From assembly GCF_009760915.1 (NCBI RefSeq), contig NZ_VIDQ01000022.1:33039-97038 (forward strand): a DNA stretch of 64,000 nt, given 5' to 3'. The stretch's first letter is position 1; every line of letters begins with the position of its first letter. The DNA is from Azohydromonas aeria. Lineage in GTDB: Bacteria > Pseudomonadota > Gammaproteobacteria > Burkholderiales > Burkholderiaceae_C. The notes under the pieces were generated by a model. The model saw nothing but the letters and a program-made list of their open reading frames with translations. It did no database searches and was not told the DNA's origin. This document shows positions 35,648 to 43,769 of the stretch, one piece after another. The position numbers and the translations under genes are program-made.

Positions 35648-35947
35648 TCAGTGCAGGACCGGCGCGGCCACGGCGGCCGTGCCCGCGGCGCCGATGCCCG
35701 CGTCCGGCGCCCGCAGCGCGCGGCCGGCCGACTGCACCAGCCCCGCCATCTCGGCGAAGGCCTCGACGGTCAGGCGCAGCGTCACCGGGCCCAGCTGCAG
35801 ATGCACCTGGCCGCAGTCGGCGCAATGCAGCACCTTCCCCACCCCGGCCCGCGCCAGCGTGCGCGGCGCGCAGCCGGCGGCCGGGTCCGGGTCGCGTTCC
35901 GGCTCGGGTGCCAGGTCCAGGTCCGGGTCGATGTCTTCGCGGTCCAA
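35648..35947 (-). CDS. Small CxxC protein, TTG start, partner of DUF2325 protein
   Basis: 99 residues. The start is a TTG at 35947 with AAGGA seven bases before it; no ATG fits. The N-terminus is acidic (DREDIDPDLDLAPEPERDPDP). The centre has KVLHCADCGQVHLQLGPVTLRLTVEAFAEMAGL, a CxxC plus His arrangement that could bind iron or zinc, followed by an Ala-rich tail. No named family is recognised. Position behind a Fur-type operator suggests use under iron limitation. Confidence 0.65.
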   Translation of the reverse strand: MDREDIDPDLDLAPEPERDPDPAAGCAPRTLARAGVGKVLHCADCGQVHLQLGPVTLRLTVEAFAEMAGLVQSAGRALRAPDAGIGAAGTAAVAAPVLH

Positions 35948-35988
35948 GTGCGTTCCTTGCTGCTGCGCCGGCGGCGCCGATACGGCAC

Positions 35989-36016
35989 ATTATCGCGAAT
36001 CATTCTCATTTGCAAC
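35989..36016 (-). promoter_or_regulatory. Fur box within a promoter
   Basis: On the minus strand TGAGAATGATTCGCG (36008-35994) matches the 15-base Fur core TGATAATNATTATCA at 10 of 14 defined positions. It lies between a possible -35 (GTTGCA, 36016-36011) and -10 (GATAAT, 35994-35989) 16 bases apart, upstream of the CxxC/DUF2325 pair. This is the usual layout for iron-dependent repression. Confidence 0.75.
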
Positions 36017-36749
36017 CAGGATGCGGGGCCGGTGCAGGACCGGGCGGCGGTGGCAGCACGCCGCCGCCACGGCTTCCTGCGGAGCGCCGCGTCCGGTGCC
36101 TCCGATGCCGCCGGCATCCCCGGTGCCGAATTTCCCGACGCGGCCTCGACGGGTATTCCAGTGAAAGGCATTGGTTTGAACGGGCTGCTCCACCGGCAGG
36201 CCGATTTCCGGGCACCGATGGCAACGGCAAATCACTCACCGGTCAGCCTTGAAGGAACGAACCTCACCTCGAAAACCGAATTCCATGTAACCGGGATACC
36301 CGTTTCTGACACGCTTTCTGTAACTTCCCCATTGCAAGACGAGAAGGCATCCCGCGGCCAATGTATCCAGGGCGACCTTGATCCAGCGCAACACATGCCC
36401 GTCGATGCCGGGAACTTCGACCTTCCACACCCCGCATGGCCCTGCGATCAACGTACCAGCACGGTGCCAGGGCGCCTGATTCATGAATCCGCCGCCATGT
36501 CGTCACCACATCAGCAAATTACTGTAGGTTACTTGGTCTACTTATTTTAACAAACACACATCTAACAGCTTTTTACAGTTCGTCGATAAGTTGCTTGTGT
36601 CGCCTGAATAAGGCTGCTTCTGAAAACACAGAGGCGGGAAATCAATCCGGGACCCGCGGCCAATAAATGCTTTTTGCGCCGATCGACCCCGACAAATCCG
36701 GCACCGGCCCTGAGGGGGGCTGCCCTGAAATATTGCTGGAAGAACCATC
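36017..36749. other. Intergenic region with a low-GC stretch
   Basis: About 730 bases without a supported gene. From about 36490 to 36680 the sequence is strikingly AT-rich for this chromosome (runs such as TTATTTTAACAAACACACA and CTTTTTACAG), as expected for a promoter or an H-NS-bound region controlling the downstream lipoprotein gene. No specific operator recognised. Confidence 0.5.
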
Positions 36750-37928
36750 GTGAATACCCATCGACTTCAATTGCGCCCGGCGCTGGCCGGCTCCCTGGCT
36801 TCGGCTCTCGTGCTGCTGGCGGCTTGCGGTGGCGGCGGTGACACGCCGGCGTCCGCCGGCGCCACGGCCATGGTGGCCGCGACGGAAGCGTCCAAGACGC
36901 TGCCGCCCGGCGACAACCGCGTGAAGTGGAACCCCGGCCACTACATCCAGCTCAACGCGGGTGCGGGCGAGTTCATGATCAACCGCACCTTCAGCGAGAT
37001 CGCCGCGCTGCCCAACGTGCGCGGCGTGCAGATGCGCTACCAGTGGCGCGACCTGGAGCCGACCAAGGGCAACTACGACTTCTCCCGCATCGAGCGCGAC
37101 CTGGCCTTCGCCCGCGCCTCGGGCAAGAAGCTGGCGATCCTGGTGGGCACCAAGGCCTTCGCGGCCGGCTCGCGCGCGCTTCCTGACTACCTGCGCACCG
37201 ACGAGTACGAGGGCGGCGTCTACCGCATCCTCATCGACGGCCGGGACACGCTGGGCACCGAGTCCACCACCGGCGAGAACATGGCGATTTGGGTGCCCGG
37301 CGTGCGCGACCGCCTCATCGCGCTGACCCAGGCGCTGGGCCAGCGCTACAACGCCGACAACACCTTCGACAGCATCTCCTTCAACGAGACCGCCTTCGGC
37401 AACGCCGTGGTGCCGCTGACCAGCGCGCAGAAGCAGGGCTACTTCGACAACCTGGCGCTGATGAACAACGCCACGCGCCAGGCCTTCCCCAACACGGTGG
37501 TGCTGCAGTTCTTCAACTTCCCGCGCATCTACCTGCCCAACCTGGTCAACAACGCCATCAACAACGGCGTGGGCCTGGGCGGCCCGGACACCTTCCTCAA
37601 CGACCCGGCGCTCGACCTCTCCACCTACCCGTTCTACGACACGGCCGCGGGCAAGGTGCCGCTGGGCCCGTCGGTGCAGGGCGAGAACTACTTCACCACC
37701 TACCAGTACGGCCCCTACAACCCGCCGGCGGTGACGGACCTCTACGCCTACGCGCGCGACCGCCTGAAGGCCAACTACATCTTCTGGAACAAGGTGCAGA
37801 CGCAACCGCTGGTGCCCTACAACAACGTGCTGGCGATGTTCAGGTCGGCGAGCTTCCCGAAGGACGCCGCCGGCGGCCTGGCCACCACCTGCCCGACCAG
37901 CCTGCCCGCGTGCACGCCGCAGCTCTGA
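36750..37928 (+). CDS. Lipoprotein with glycoside-hydrolase-like barrel
   Basis: 392 residues from a GTG start with GGAAGA upstream. The lipobox LLAAC puts the lipidated Cys at 26, so it is a lipoprotein. The body looks like a clan GH-A (beta/alpha)8 barrel: RGVQMRYQWRDLEPTKGNYDFSRIERDLAFARASGKKLAILVG (92-133), then DSISFNETAFGN with the Asn-Glu pair at 212-213 in the acid/base position. No exact family can be named. Substrate is unknown; the neighbouring GH16 lipoprotein and glycosyltransferase suggest polysaccharide. Confidence 0.7.
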   Translation: MNTHRLQLRPALAGSLASALVLLAACGGGGDTPASAGATAMVAATEASKTLPPGDNRVKWNPGHYIQLNAGAGEFMINRTFSEIAALPNVRGVQMRYQWRDLEPTKGNYDFSRIERDLAFARASGKKLAILVGTKAFAAGSRALPDYLRTDEYEGGVYRILIDGRDTLGTESTTGENMAIWVPGVRDRLIALTQALGQRYNADNTFDSISFNETAFGNAVVPLTSAQKQGYFDNLALMNNATRQAFPNTVVLQFFNFPRIYLPNLVNNAINNGVGLGGPDTFLNDPALDLSTYPFYDTAAGKVPLGPSVQGENYFTTYQYGPYNPPAVTDLYAYARDRLKANYIFWNKVQTQPLVPYNNVLAMFRSASFPKDAAGGLATTCPTSLPACTPQL

Positions 37929-37966
37929 CAGCCGGCCCGCGACTCCGAGCTTCCGCCGCGCATGCG

Positions 37967-37996
37967 AAACGGGCCCGCCAGGGCCCGTTTTTTTCG
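37967..37996 (+). terminator. Intrinsic terminator after the 36750 gene
   Basis: AAACGGGCCC / GGGCCCGTTT hairpin (37967-37990, loop GCCA) and a run of seven T on the plus strand, 38 bases past the stop. It also sits just beyond the convergent thioesterase gene and may serve both. Confidence 0.9.
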
Positions 37997-37998
37997 TC

Positions 37999-38439
37999 TC
38001 AGCCGTCCGTGCGCAGCCGCTGCAGCACCGCGCGCAGCGCGTCGGGCAGCGGCACCGGGCGGCGCGTGACGCGGTCCACGTACACGTGCACGAAGTGGCC
38101 CTGCGCCGCAGCTTCGGCGTCCTCGTTGCGGAACAGCCCGACCTCGTAGCGCACGCTGGAGTTGCCCAGGTGCGCCACGCGCAGCCCGGCGCGCACGCGG
38201 TCCGGGAAGGCGATCGGCGCGAAGTAGCGGCAACCCGTCTCCACCACCAGCCCCACCGTCTGCCCGGCGGCGTAGTCGAGCACGCCCTGCTCGATGAGGT
38301 GGCCGTTCACCGCGGTGTCGAACCAGCTGTAGTAGACGACGTTGTTCACGTGCGCATAGACGTCGTTGTCCATCCAGCGCGTGGTGATGTCGCACCAGGC
38401 GCGGTAGGCGTCGCGGTGCTCGCGGCCGGGCTTGTCCAT
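37999..38439 (-). CDS. Hotdog-fold acyl-CoA thioesterase
   Basis: 146 residues from ATG 38439 (AGGAG upstream). The pattern WCDITTRWMDNDVYAHVNNVVYYSWFDTAVN is the 4HBT family active-site segment with the catalytic Asp and the helix that follows. It hydrolyses acyl-CoA; whether the substrate is an aromatic or short-chain acyl group is not readable. Divergent from the glycosyltransferase gene. Confidence 0.87.
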   Translation of the reverse strand: MDKPGREHRDAYRAWCDITTRWMDNDVYAHVNNVVYYSWFDTAVNGHLIEQGVLDYAAGQTVGLVVETGCRYFAPIAFPDRVRAGLRVAHLGNSSVRYEVGLFRNEDAEAAAQGHFVHVYVDRVTRRPVPLPDALRAVLQRLRTDG

Positions 38440-38554
38440 GTTCGGCAACTCTCCTGTACGGCTTCGGCCCCAGCGGCCGAGGGTCCGCCGGATGCTAGGG
38501 TCCGCTGCCGCCGCGGCGCAAGCCGCGCCGCGCGCGCCGTGCCCGCCCGCCGCC

Positions 38555-39835
38555 ATGCCCGCCGCCCCGCCCCGCTACGTCCTCGCCACCGCCGGCTCCA
38601 CCGGCGACATGCATCCCTTCATGGCCCTGGCCCGGGCGCTGCAGGCCCTCGGCCGCCGGGTGGACATCGTCGGCCCCGCCGCCCATGCCGACCTGGTGGC
38701 ACCCACCGGCCTGCCCTTCACCGGCCTGGGCACGCACGAGGAGTACGAGCGCGTCATCGCCAACCCCGACCTGTGGCACCCGCGCCGCGGCTTCAAGGTG
38801 ATGTTCGGGCGCTACCAGGCGGTGCTGCTGGAAGGGTTTCATGCCTTCATGGCGTTTCAGGGCAGCGCGCCGCTGGTCGTCATCGGCCACCCGCTCGCCC
38901 TGCCCGCCGCCGCCCTGGCCCGGGAAAAGGGTTCAGGGGCCCGCCTGGTCGGCACCTGGCTGGCGCCCTCGAACCTGCGCAGCCGCCACGGCCCGCTGCA
39001 GCTCGGCCCCGTGGCCGTTCCGCGCTGGGTGCCCCCGCCCGTGCGCGGCGCGCTGTGGCGGCTGCTCGACCGCGCGCTGGTCGATCCGCACGCCGCCACC
39101 GCGCTGGCGGCGGCACGCGCCGAGCTGGGTCTGCCGGCGCTTGGGCAAAGCTTCCTGCCCCACATGCAGGCCCTCCCGGAGCTGTCGCTGGCGCTGTTTC
39201 CCGACTGGTTCGCCCCGCCCCAGCCCGACTGGCCGCGGCCGCTGCTGCAGGGCGACTTCCCTCTCTACGACGCCGGCGCCGACGCCCCCACGCCGCCGCC
39301 GCTGGCCGCCTTCCTGGAGGCCGGCAGCCCGCCGCTGGTGGTCACCCCCGGCACGGGCAACACCCACGCCGGCCGGCTCTTCGACGCCGCGCTGCGGGCC
39401 GCGCAGTGCCTGAGGCGCCGCGCCGTGTTCCTGACCCGGCACCGCACGCAGGTCCCGGCCACCCTGCCCGACACCGTGCTGTGGCTGCCCTACGTGCCGC
39501 TGGCGCGGCTGCTGCCGCATGCCGCCGCGCTCGTCCACCACGGCGGCATCGGCACCACCGCCGAGGCGCTGCGCGCCGGCGTGCCGCAGCTGGTGACGCC
39601 CTTCGCCTGGGACCAGTTCGACAACGCCGCGCGCGTGCGCGCGCTCGGCGTGGGCGCCGTGTTGCCGGCCGCGTCGATCGGCGCCGCCCGGCTGCAGCGG
39701 CGGCTGCAGGCGCTGCTGTCCAGCGCCGACACGCCGCGCCGCTGCGCGCAGGTTGCGGCGCGCTTTCCGCAGCGTCCCCGGCTGCAGGCGCTGTGCCGCG
39801 CGCTGGAGACGGCCCTGGGCCTGGCGGCGCCTTGA
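38555..39835 (+). CDS. MGT/UGT-type glycosyltransferase
   Basis: 426 residues from ATG 38555, preferred over 38432 because family similarity starts at PRYVLATAGSTGDMHPFMALARAL. It is a GT-B fold of the GT1/GT28-like group: N-terminal acceptor domain (1-220), then PPLVVTPGTGNTH and the donor-binding motif HHGGIGTTAEALRAGVPQLVTPFAWDQFDNA (about 330-360). Relatives transfer sugars to lipids, antibiotics or rhamnolipid precursors. The acceptor is unknown here. Confidence 0.82.
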   Translation: MPAAPPRYVLATAGSTGDMHPFMALARALQALGRRVDIVGPAAHADLVAPTGLPFTGLGTHEEYERVIANPDLWHPRRGFKVMFGRYQAVLLEGFHAFMAFQGSAPLVVIGHPLALPAAALAREKGSGARLVGTWLAPSNLRSRHGPLQLGPVAVPRWVPPPVRGALWRLLDRALVDPHAATALAAARAELGLPALGQSFLPHMQALPELSLALFPDWFAPPQPDWPRPLLQGDFPLYDAGADAPTPPPLAAFLEAGSPPLVVTPGTGNTHAGRLFDAALRAAQCLRRRAVFLTRHRTQVPATLPDTVLWLPYVPLARLLPHAAALVHHGGIGTTAEALRAGVPQLVTPFAWDQFDNAARVRALGVGAVLPAASIGAARLQRRLQALLSSADTPRRCAQVAARFPQRPRLQALCRALETALGLAAP

Positions 39836-39897
39836 CCAGCGCCACGGCAGGAGGGCGAGAAGCTGAAGGCCGGAAAACCGCAACATGCCGACATTTC

Positions 39898-39913
39898 GTT
39901 AACAACCGTTAAC
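39898..39913. repeat. Palindromic site upstream of the GH16 gene
   Basis: GTTAACAACCGTTAAC: two copies of the self-complementary GTTAAC four bases apart, about 100 bases before the GH16 start and 63 bases after the glycosyltransferase stop. A regulator-binding site is a reasonable reading, but none is known. Confidence 0.45.
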
Positions 39914-40011
39914 GACTTCACGTCGCGGGCTTTAACACGCGGCGCGGCTCTCGAAGCGCCGATCAGCGGGTCGATGAACCGGCAAATCATCGATTCGAGA
40001 GCGAGGGAGCC

Positions 40012-41211
40012 GTGAAGAGGGAGTTGTGGATGTGTGCCGCCGCGCTGTGGGCCGTGGCGGGTTGCGGCGGCGGCTCGGCGCAGAGCGCCATGGAGCCGGC
40101 GCAGGAGGTCCAGGTGTCGCAGGCAGCACAAGCAGCACGGGCCGGGGCCTCACCCGCCATGTCCGTGCCGCGGGTCGCCGGCGCGGCGGCCGGCACCGAG
40201 CAGGCCAAGGCCATCACGGGCACGGGCACCGGCGCCAGCTTCAGCGACGACCTCGATGCCTTCGACGCGAACCGCTGGCAGGCGGCGCAGTGGAACAACG
40301 GCGCGCCGTTCCTCAACGGCTGGCACCCGGGCCAGATCGGCTTTGGCGGCGGCGCGATGCAGATCCGTCTCGAAGCCGACCTGCTCGGCCTCACCGGGCT
40401 GCCCGCGGTCTCGGGCGAATACCGCAGCTGGCAGAGCCACGGCTACGGCCTGTACCAGGCGCGGATGAAGGCCTCGAACGTGCCGGGCACGGTCAGCGCC
40501 TTCTTCACCTACACCGGCCCCAGCGACGGCACGGCGCATGACGAGATCGACGTGGAGATCCTGGGCGACGACCCGACGCGGCTGTGGATCAATTACTGGA
40601 CCGACGGCGTCCAGCACCCCACCGTCGTGAGCCTGGGCTTCGACGCCTCGGCCGCCCCCCACGACTACGCCTTCCGCTGGAGCGCGCAGCGGCTGCAGTG
40701 GTTCGTGGACGGCGTGCTGGTGCACGAGGAGACCGGCAGCCGCGGCCCGCTGCCGCGCGTGGCGGGCAAGATCATGCTCAACCACTGGGGCACGGTCGGC
40801 GCCGAGCCGTGGAGCAGCAGCTACGTGGTCGCTCCCGCAACCGCCTCGGTGATGGTCGTGGAGCGCGTGGACTTCACGGCCGAGGCCGCGGCGCCGCTGG
40901 CGGTTTCGGTGGGCGCGCTCTCCGGCAGCGCCTGGACCGACGCCAAGGGCTGGCGCGCGGTGGCCACCATCACCGTACGCGACGGCGCCGGCGCGGCCGT
41001 GCCCGGCGCCACCGTCAGCGGCGACTTCACGCTGGGCGGCACCGGCTTCACCTGCACCACCGGCAGCGCCGGGCTGTGCAGCGTCACCAGCGCCGCCATC
41101 AACCGGCTGCGCACCGCCACCACCTTCACCGTGCGCGGCATCGCAGGCAGCGGCTTCAGCTACGACGCCGCGCGCAACGCGGTGACGTCGGTGCCGATCG
41201 CCCGGCCCTGA
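40012..41211 (+). CDS. GH16-family lipoprotein
   Basis: 399 residues from GTG 40012 (GAGGGAG upstream). The lipobox AVAGC puts the lipidated Cys at 18. The GH16 jelly roll covers about 75-290, with catalytic HDEIDVEILG (Glu178, Asp180, Glu182) and the companion HDYAFRWSAQRLQWFVDGVLVHEE. GH16 enzymes cut or transglycosylate beta-1,3/1,4-glucans, agarose-like or related polymers. A C-terminal Ig-like domain (about 295-395, VATITVRDGAGAAVPGATVSGDF) may aid binding. Substrate is unassigned. Confidence 0.87.
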   Translation: MKRELWMCAAALWAVAGCGGGSAQSAMEPAQEVQVSQAAQAARAGASPAMSVPRVAGAAAGTEQAKAITGTGTGASFSDDLDAFDANRWQAAQWNNGAPFLNGWHPGQIGFGGGAMQIRLEADLLGLTGLPAVSGEYRSWQSHGYGLYQARMKASNVPGTVSAFFTYTGPSDGTAHDEIDVEILGDDPTRLWINYWTDGVQHPTVVSLGFDASAAPHDYAFRWSAQRLQWFVDGVLVHEETGSRGPLPRVAGKIMLNHWGTVGAEPWSSSYVVAPATASVMVVERVDFTAEAAAPLAVSVGALSGSAWTDAKGWRAVATITVRDGAGAAVPGATVSGDFTLGGTGFTCTTGSAGLCSVTSAAINRLRTATTFTVRGIAGSGFSYDAARNAVTSVPIARP

Positions 41212-41236
41212 GCCGGCGCGAGGCCACGCGGCCATG

Positions 41237-41265
41237 AAAAAGGCCGGTGCCTCGCGGCACCGGCC
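41237..41265 (-). terminator. Terminator, mainly minus strand
   Basis: GGCCGGTGCC / GGCACCGGCC hairpin (41242-41265, loop TCGC) with TTTTT on the minus strand, about 200 bases beyond the paaZ stop. It also lies 30 bases after the GH16 stop, where the plus strand lacks a T-run. Confidence 0.75.
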
Positions 41266-41467
41266 GAGCAAGCGCGGGCTGCGGGCCCCGCGCGTCCCCT
41301 GGGTCAACACGATTGATGCCGGGCTGCAGTCACCAGGGCATCGATGGACCCATCGTAGGCAGGCACCGCCGCGGCCGCACCGGAGCTTTCGACTTCGGAC
41401 CCGGTCGTTTTGTCCGGCCCGGCATGGGAGCTTTGTCCCGATGGCAGACGCCACGGCCGCGCCGCCC

Positions 41468-43513
41468 TCAGCCCCGCTTGGCCACCAGCGTCAGGATGTC
41501 GTAGCTCGCCACCAGCTCGCCGTGCTGGTTCGTCACCTGCACGTCCCAGGCCACCACGCCCTGGCCCCGGCCCTGGGCATCGACCTTGTTGCGGTCGATC
41601 TTGCGCTTGGCCGTGAGCCGCGCCTGGATGGTGTCGCCGATGGCCACGGGCTTGACGAAGCGCAGCGCGTCGAGCCCGTAGTTGGCCAGCACCGGCCCCG
41701 GCGCCGGCGACACGAACAGCCCCGCCGCCGCCGACAGCACGAAGTAGCCGTGCGCGATGCGCTGGCCGAAGGCCGTGTCCTTGGCCGCGATCTCGTCGAA
41801 GTGCATGTAGAAGAAATCGCCCGAGATGCCGCCGAAGGCGACGATGTCGGCCTCCGTCACCGTGCGCCGGTGCGTCAGCAGCGAGTGCCCGATCTGCAAG
41901 TCCTCGAAGTGGCGGCGGAACGGGTGCACCTCGCTCTCGCTCACCTTCGCGCCGCGCACGTACTCGCCCGTCACGGCCGTGAGCATGGTCGGCGAGCCCT
42001 GCACCGCCGCACGCTGCAGGCAGTGTTTTACAGAGCGCAGTCCGCCGAGCTCTTCCCCACCACCCGCACGCCCTGGACCGCCGTGCTTGAGCGCCGGCAA
42101 AGGCGAGCCATGCCCCGTGGATTCCTTGGCCGCCTCGGCATCGAGCACCAGCAGCCGCCCGTGCAGCGCCGCGGCCACCGGGATGAAGCGCGCGGCCGTG
42201 GCCGGGTCCTTCGTCACCAGCGTGCCCACCAGCGAGCCGCGCCCGCGCGCAGCCAGCTGCAGCGCCTCGTCCAGCCCGTCGTACGGCATGAGCGTGCTCA
42301 CCGGCCCGAAGGCCTCCACGTCGTGCGCCGCGTCGTGGTGGAGCGGGTCGCGGCTCAGCAGCAGCGTCGGCGCGAAGAACGCGCCCTCGGACACGCCCTC
42401 GCCTTGCAGAGTAAAGCCGTCGCGCGCGCCGAACACCAGCTCCGCGCCCTGCAGCAGCTTCTCCACCTGCGCGCCCACGTCGCGCAGCTGCTCGTGCGAG
42501 GCCAGCGCACCCATGCGCACGCCCTCGATGGCCGGGTCGCCCACGCTGGTCTTGCGCAGCCGATCCCGCAGCGCGGAAGCCACGGCGTCGAGCATGCCGC
42601 GCGGCACGATGGCGCGGCGGATGGCGGTGCACTTCTGTCCGGCTTTCACCGTCATCTCCCGCGCCACCTCCTTGACGAAGAGCTGGAACTCCTCGTCGTC
42701 GGGCGTCACGTCGGGCGCCAGCACGGCGCAGTTGAGCGAATCCGCCTCGGCATTGAAGGGCACCGAGTGGCGCACCAGGTTCGGATGCACGCGCAACTTC
42801 GCTGCCGTGTCGGCCGAGCCGGTGAAGGTCACCATGTCCGAGCCTTCCAGGCGGTCGAGCAGGTCGCCGGTGCTGCCGATGACGAGCTGCAGCGCGCCCG
42901 CGGGCAGCAGCCCCGAGCGCTCGATCAGCCGCACCAGCGCCTCGGTCACGTAGCTCGTGGCCGTGGCCGGCTTGCCGATGCAGGGCAGGCCCGCCAGGAA
43001 GCTGGGCGCGAATTTTTCGAGCAGCCCCCAGATGGGGAAGTTGAAGGCGTTGATGTGCACCGCCACGCCGCCGCGCGGCACCAGGATGTGCGTGCCGGCG
43101 AAGTGGCCCTGCTTGCCCAGCGGCAGCGCCGGCCCCTCGTGCAGCAGGTTGCCCGACGGCAGCTCGTTGCTGCCGATGCTGGCGTAGGCGAAGAGCGTGC
43201 CGGTGCCGCCCTCGACGTCGATCCAGCTGTCCGCGCGCGTCGCGCCGGTGTGCGCCGAAATCGCGTAGAGCTCTTCCTTATGCTCGGCCAGGAATTTCGC
43301 CAGCGCCTTGAGCCGGGCGGCGCGCTGCTGGAAGTCGAGCGCCAGCAGGTTCGCCAGGCCGGTGCGGCGCGCGTAGGCGACGGCCTCGCCGAAGTCGGGA
43401 CGCTCGCCATGCGTGGCCGCCACGGGCCGGCCGTTGACGGCGCTGCGCAGGGTCTGCGCCGCTTCCTGGCCGAGCCAGCGGCCGGCGATGAAGCTCTGGA
43501 GGACGGGGGTCAT
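41468..43513 (-). CDS. paaZ: PaaZ, oxepin-CoA hydrolase / 3-oxo-5,6-dehydrosuberyl-CoA semialdehyde dehydrogenase
   Basis: 681 residues, full length. The N-terminal aldehyde dehydrogenase (about 1-525) has Glu256 (FNAEADSLN) and Cys295 (AGQKCTAIRR), the same positions reported for E. coli PaaZ. The C-terminal MaoC-like hydratase (about 535-681) has GDFFYMHFDEIAAKDTAFGQRIAHGYF. It opens the oxepin-CoA ring and oxidises the resulting aldehyde. It is separated from livF by a 256-base gap with a REPIN-like repeat. Confidence 0.96.
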   Translation of the reverse strand: MTPVLQSFIAGRWLGQEAAQTLRSAVNGRPVAATHGERPDFGEAVAYARRTGLANLLALDFQQRAARLKALAKFLAEHKEELYAISAHTGATRADSWIDVEGGTGTLFAYASIGSNELPSGNLLHEGPALPLGKQGHFAGTHILVPRGGVAVHINAFNFPIWGLLEKFAPSFLAGLPCIGKPATATSYVTEALVRLIERSGLLPAGALQLVIGSTGDLLDRLEGSDMVTFTGSADTAAKLRVHPNLVRHSVPFNAEADSLNCAVLAPDVTPDDEEFQLFVKEVAREMTVKAGQKCTAIRRAIVPRGMLDAVASALRDRLRKTSVGDPAIEGVRMGALASHEQLRDVGAQVEKLLQGAELVFGARDGFTLQGEGVSEGAFFAPTLLLSRDPLHHDAAHDVEAFGPVSTLMPYDGLDEALQLAARGRGSLVGTLVTKDPATAARFIPVAAALHGRLLVLDAEAAKESTGHGSPLPALKHGGPGRAGGGEELGGLRSVKHCLQRAAVQGSPTMLTAVTGEYVRGAKVSESEVHPFRRHFEDLQIGHSLLTHRRTVTEADIVAFGGISGDFFYMHFDEIAAKDTAFGQRIAHGYFVLSAAAGLFVSPAPGPVLANYGLDALRFVKPVAIGDTIQARLTAKRKIDRNKVDAQGRGQGVVAWDVQVTNQHGELVASYDILTLVAKRG

Positions 43514-43660
43514 GGGGGTGGTCTCCTCTCAAATGATCAGAACAGCCAGTTCCCGCAGGCGGGAGCGAATGCATGAACCCTGAGACGCTGGTCCCAGCTT
43601 GCAGGCTGACTGAAACCTATTCGTTCCAGCCGGTGAAACAACGGGCGGCTGGCCGGAGCC

Positions 43661-43730
43661 GGTAGGAGGCCCGCTTGCGGGCCGAACCCTGCCCAGGCTG
43701 CGGATTCGGCCCGCAAGCGGGCCTCCTACC
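43661..43730. repeat. REPIN-like inverted pair of REP sequences
   Basis: Two perfect 26-base arms (43661-43686 and 43705-43730) face each other across 18 bases. Each begins GGTAGGAGGCCCGC, containing the GTAG tetranucleotide, and each arm holds its own GGCCCGC-TTGCGGGCC hairpin. This is the architecture of REPINs mobilised by RAYT transposases. It sits in the livF-paaZ gap. No RAYT gene is in the window. Confidence 0.8.
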
Positions 43731-43769
43731 AAGCCTTCGCCCAACGTCCCGGCAGTCCTGCGCCGACAG

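Noticed and set aside
41242..41265. Hairpin as a terminator for the GH16 gene
   Set aside because: The T-run is on the minus strand, so it fits paaZ transcripts better; only a partial role for the plus strand is possible.
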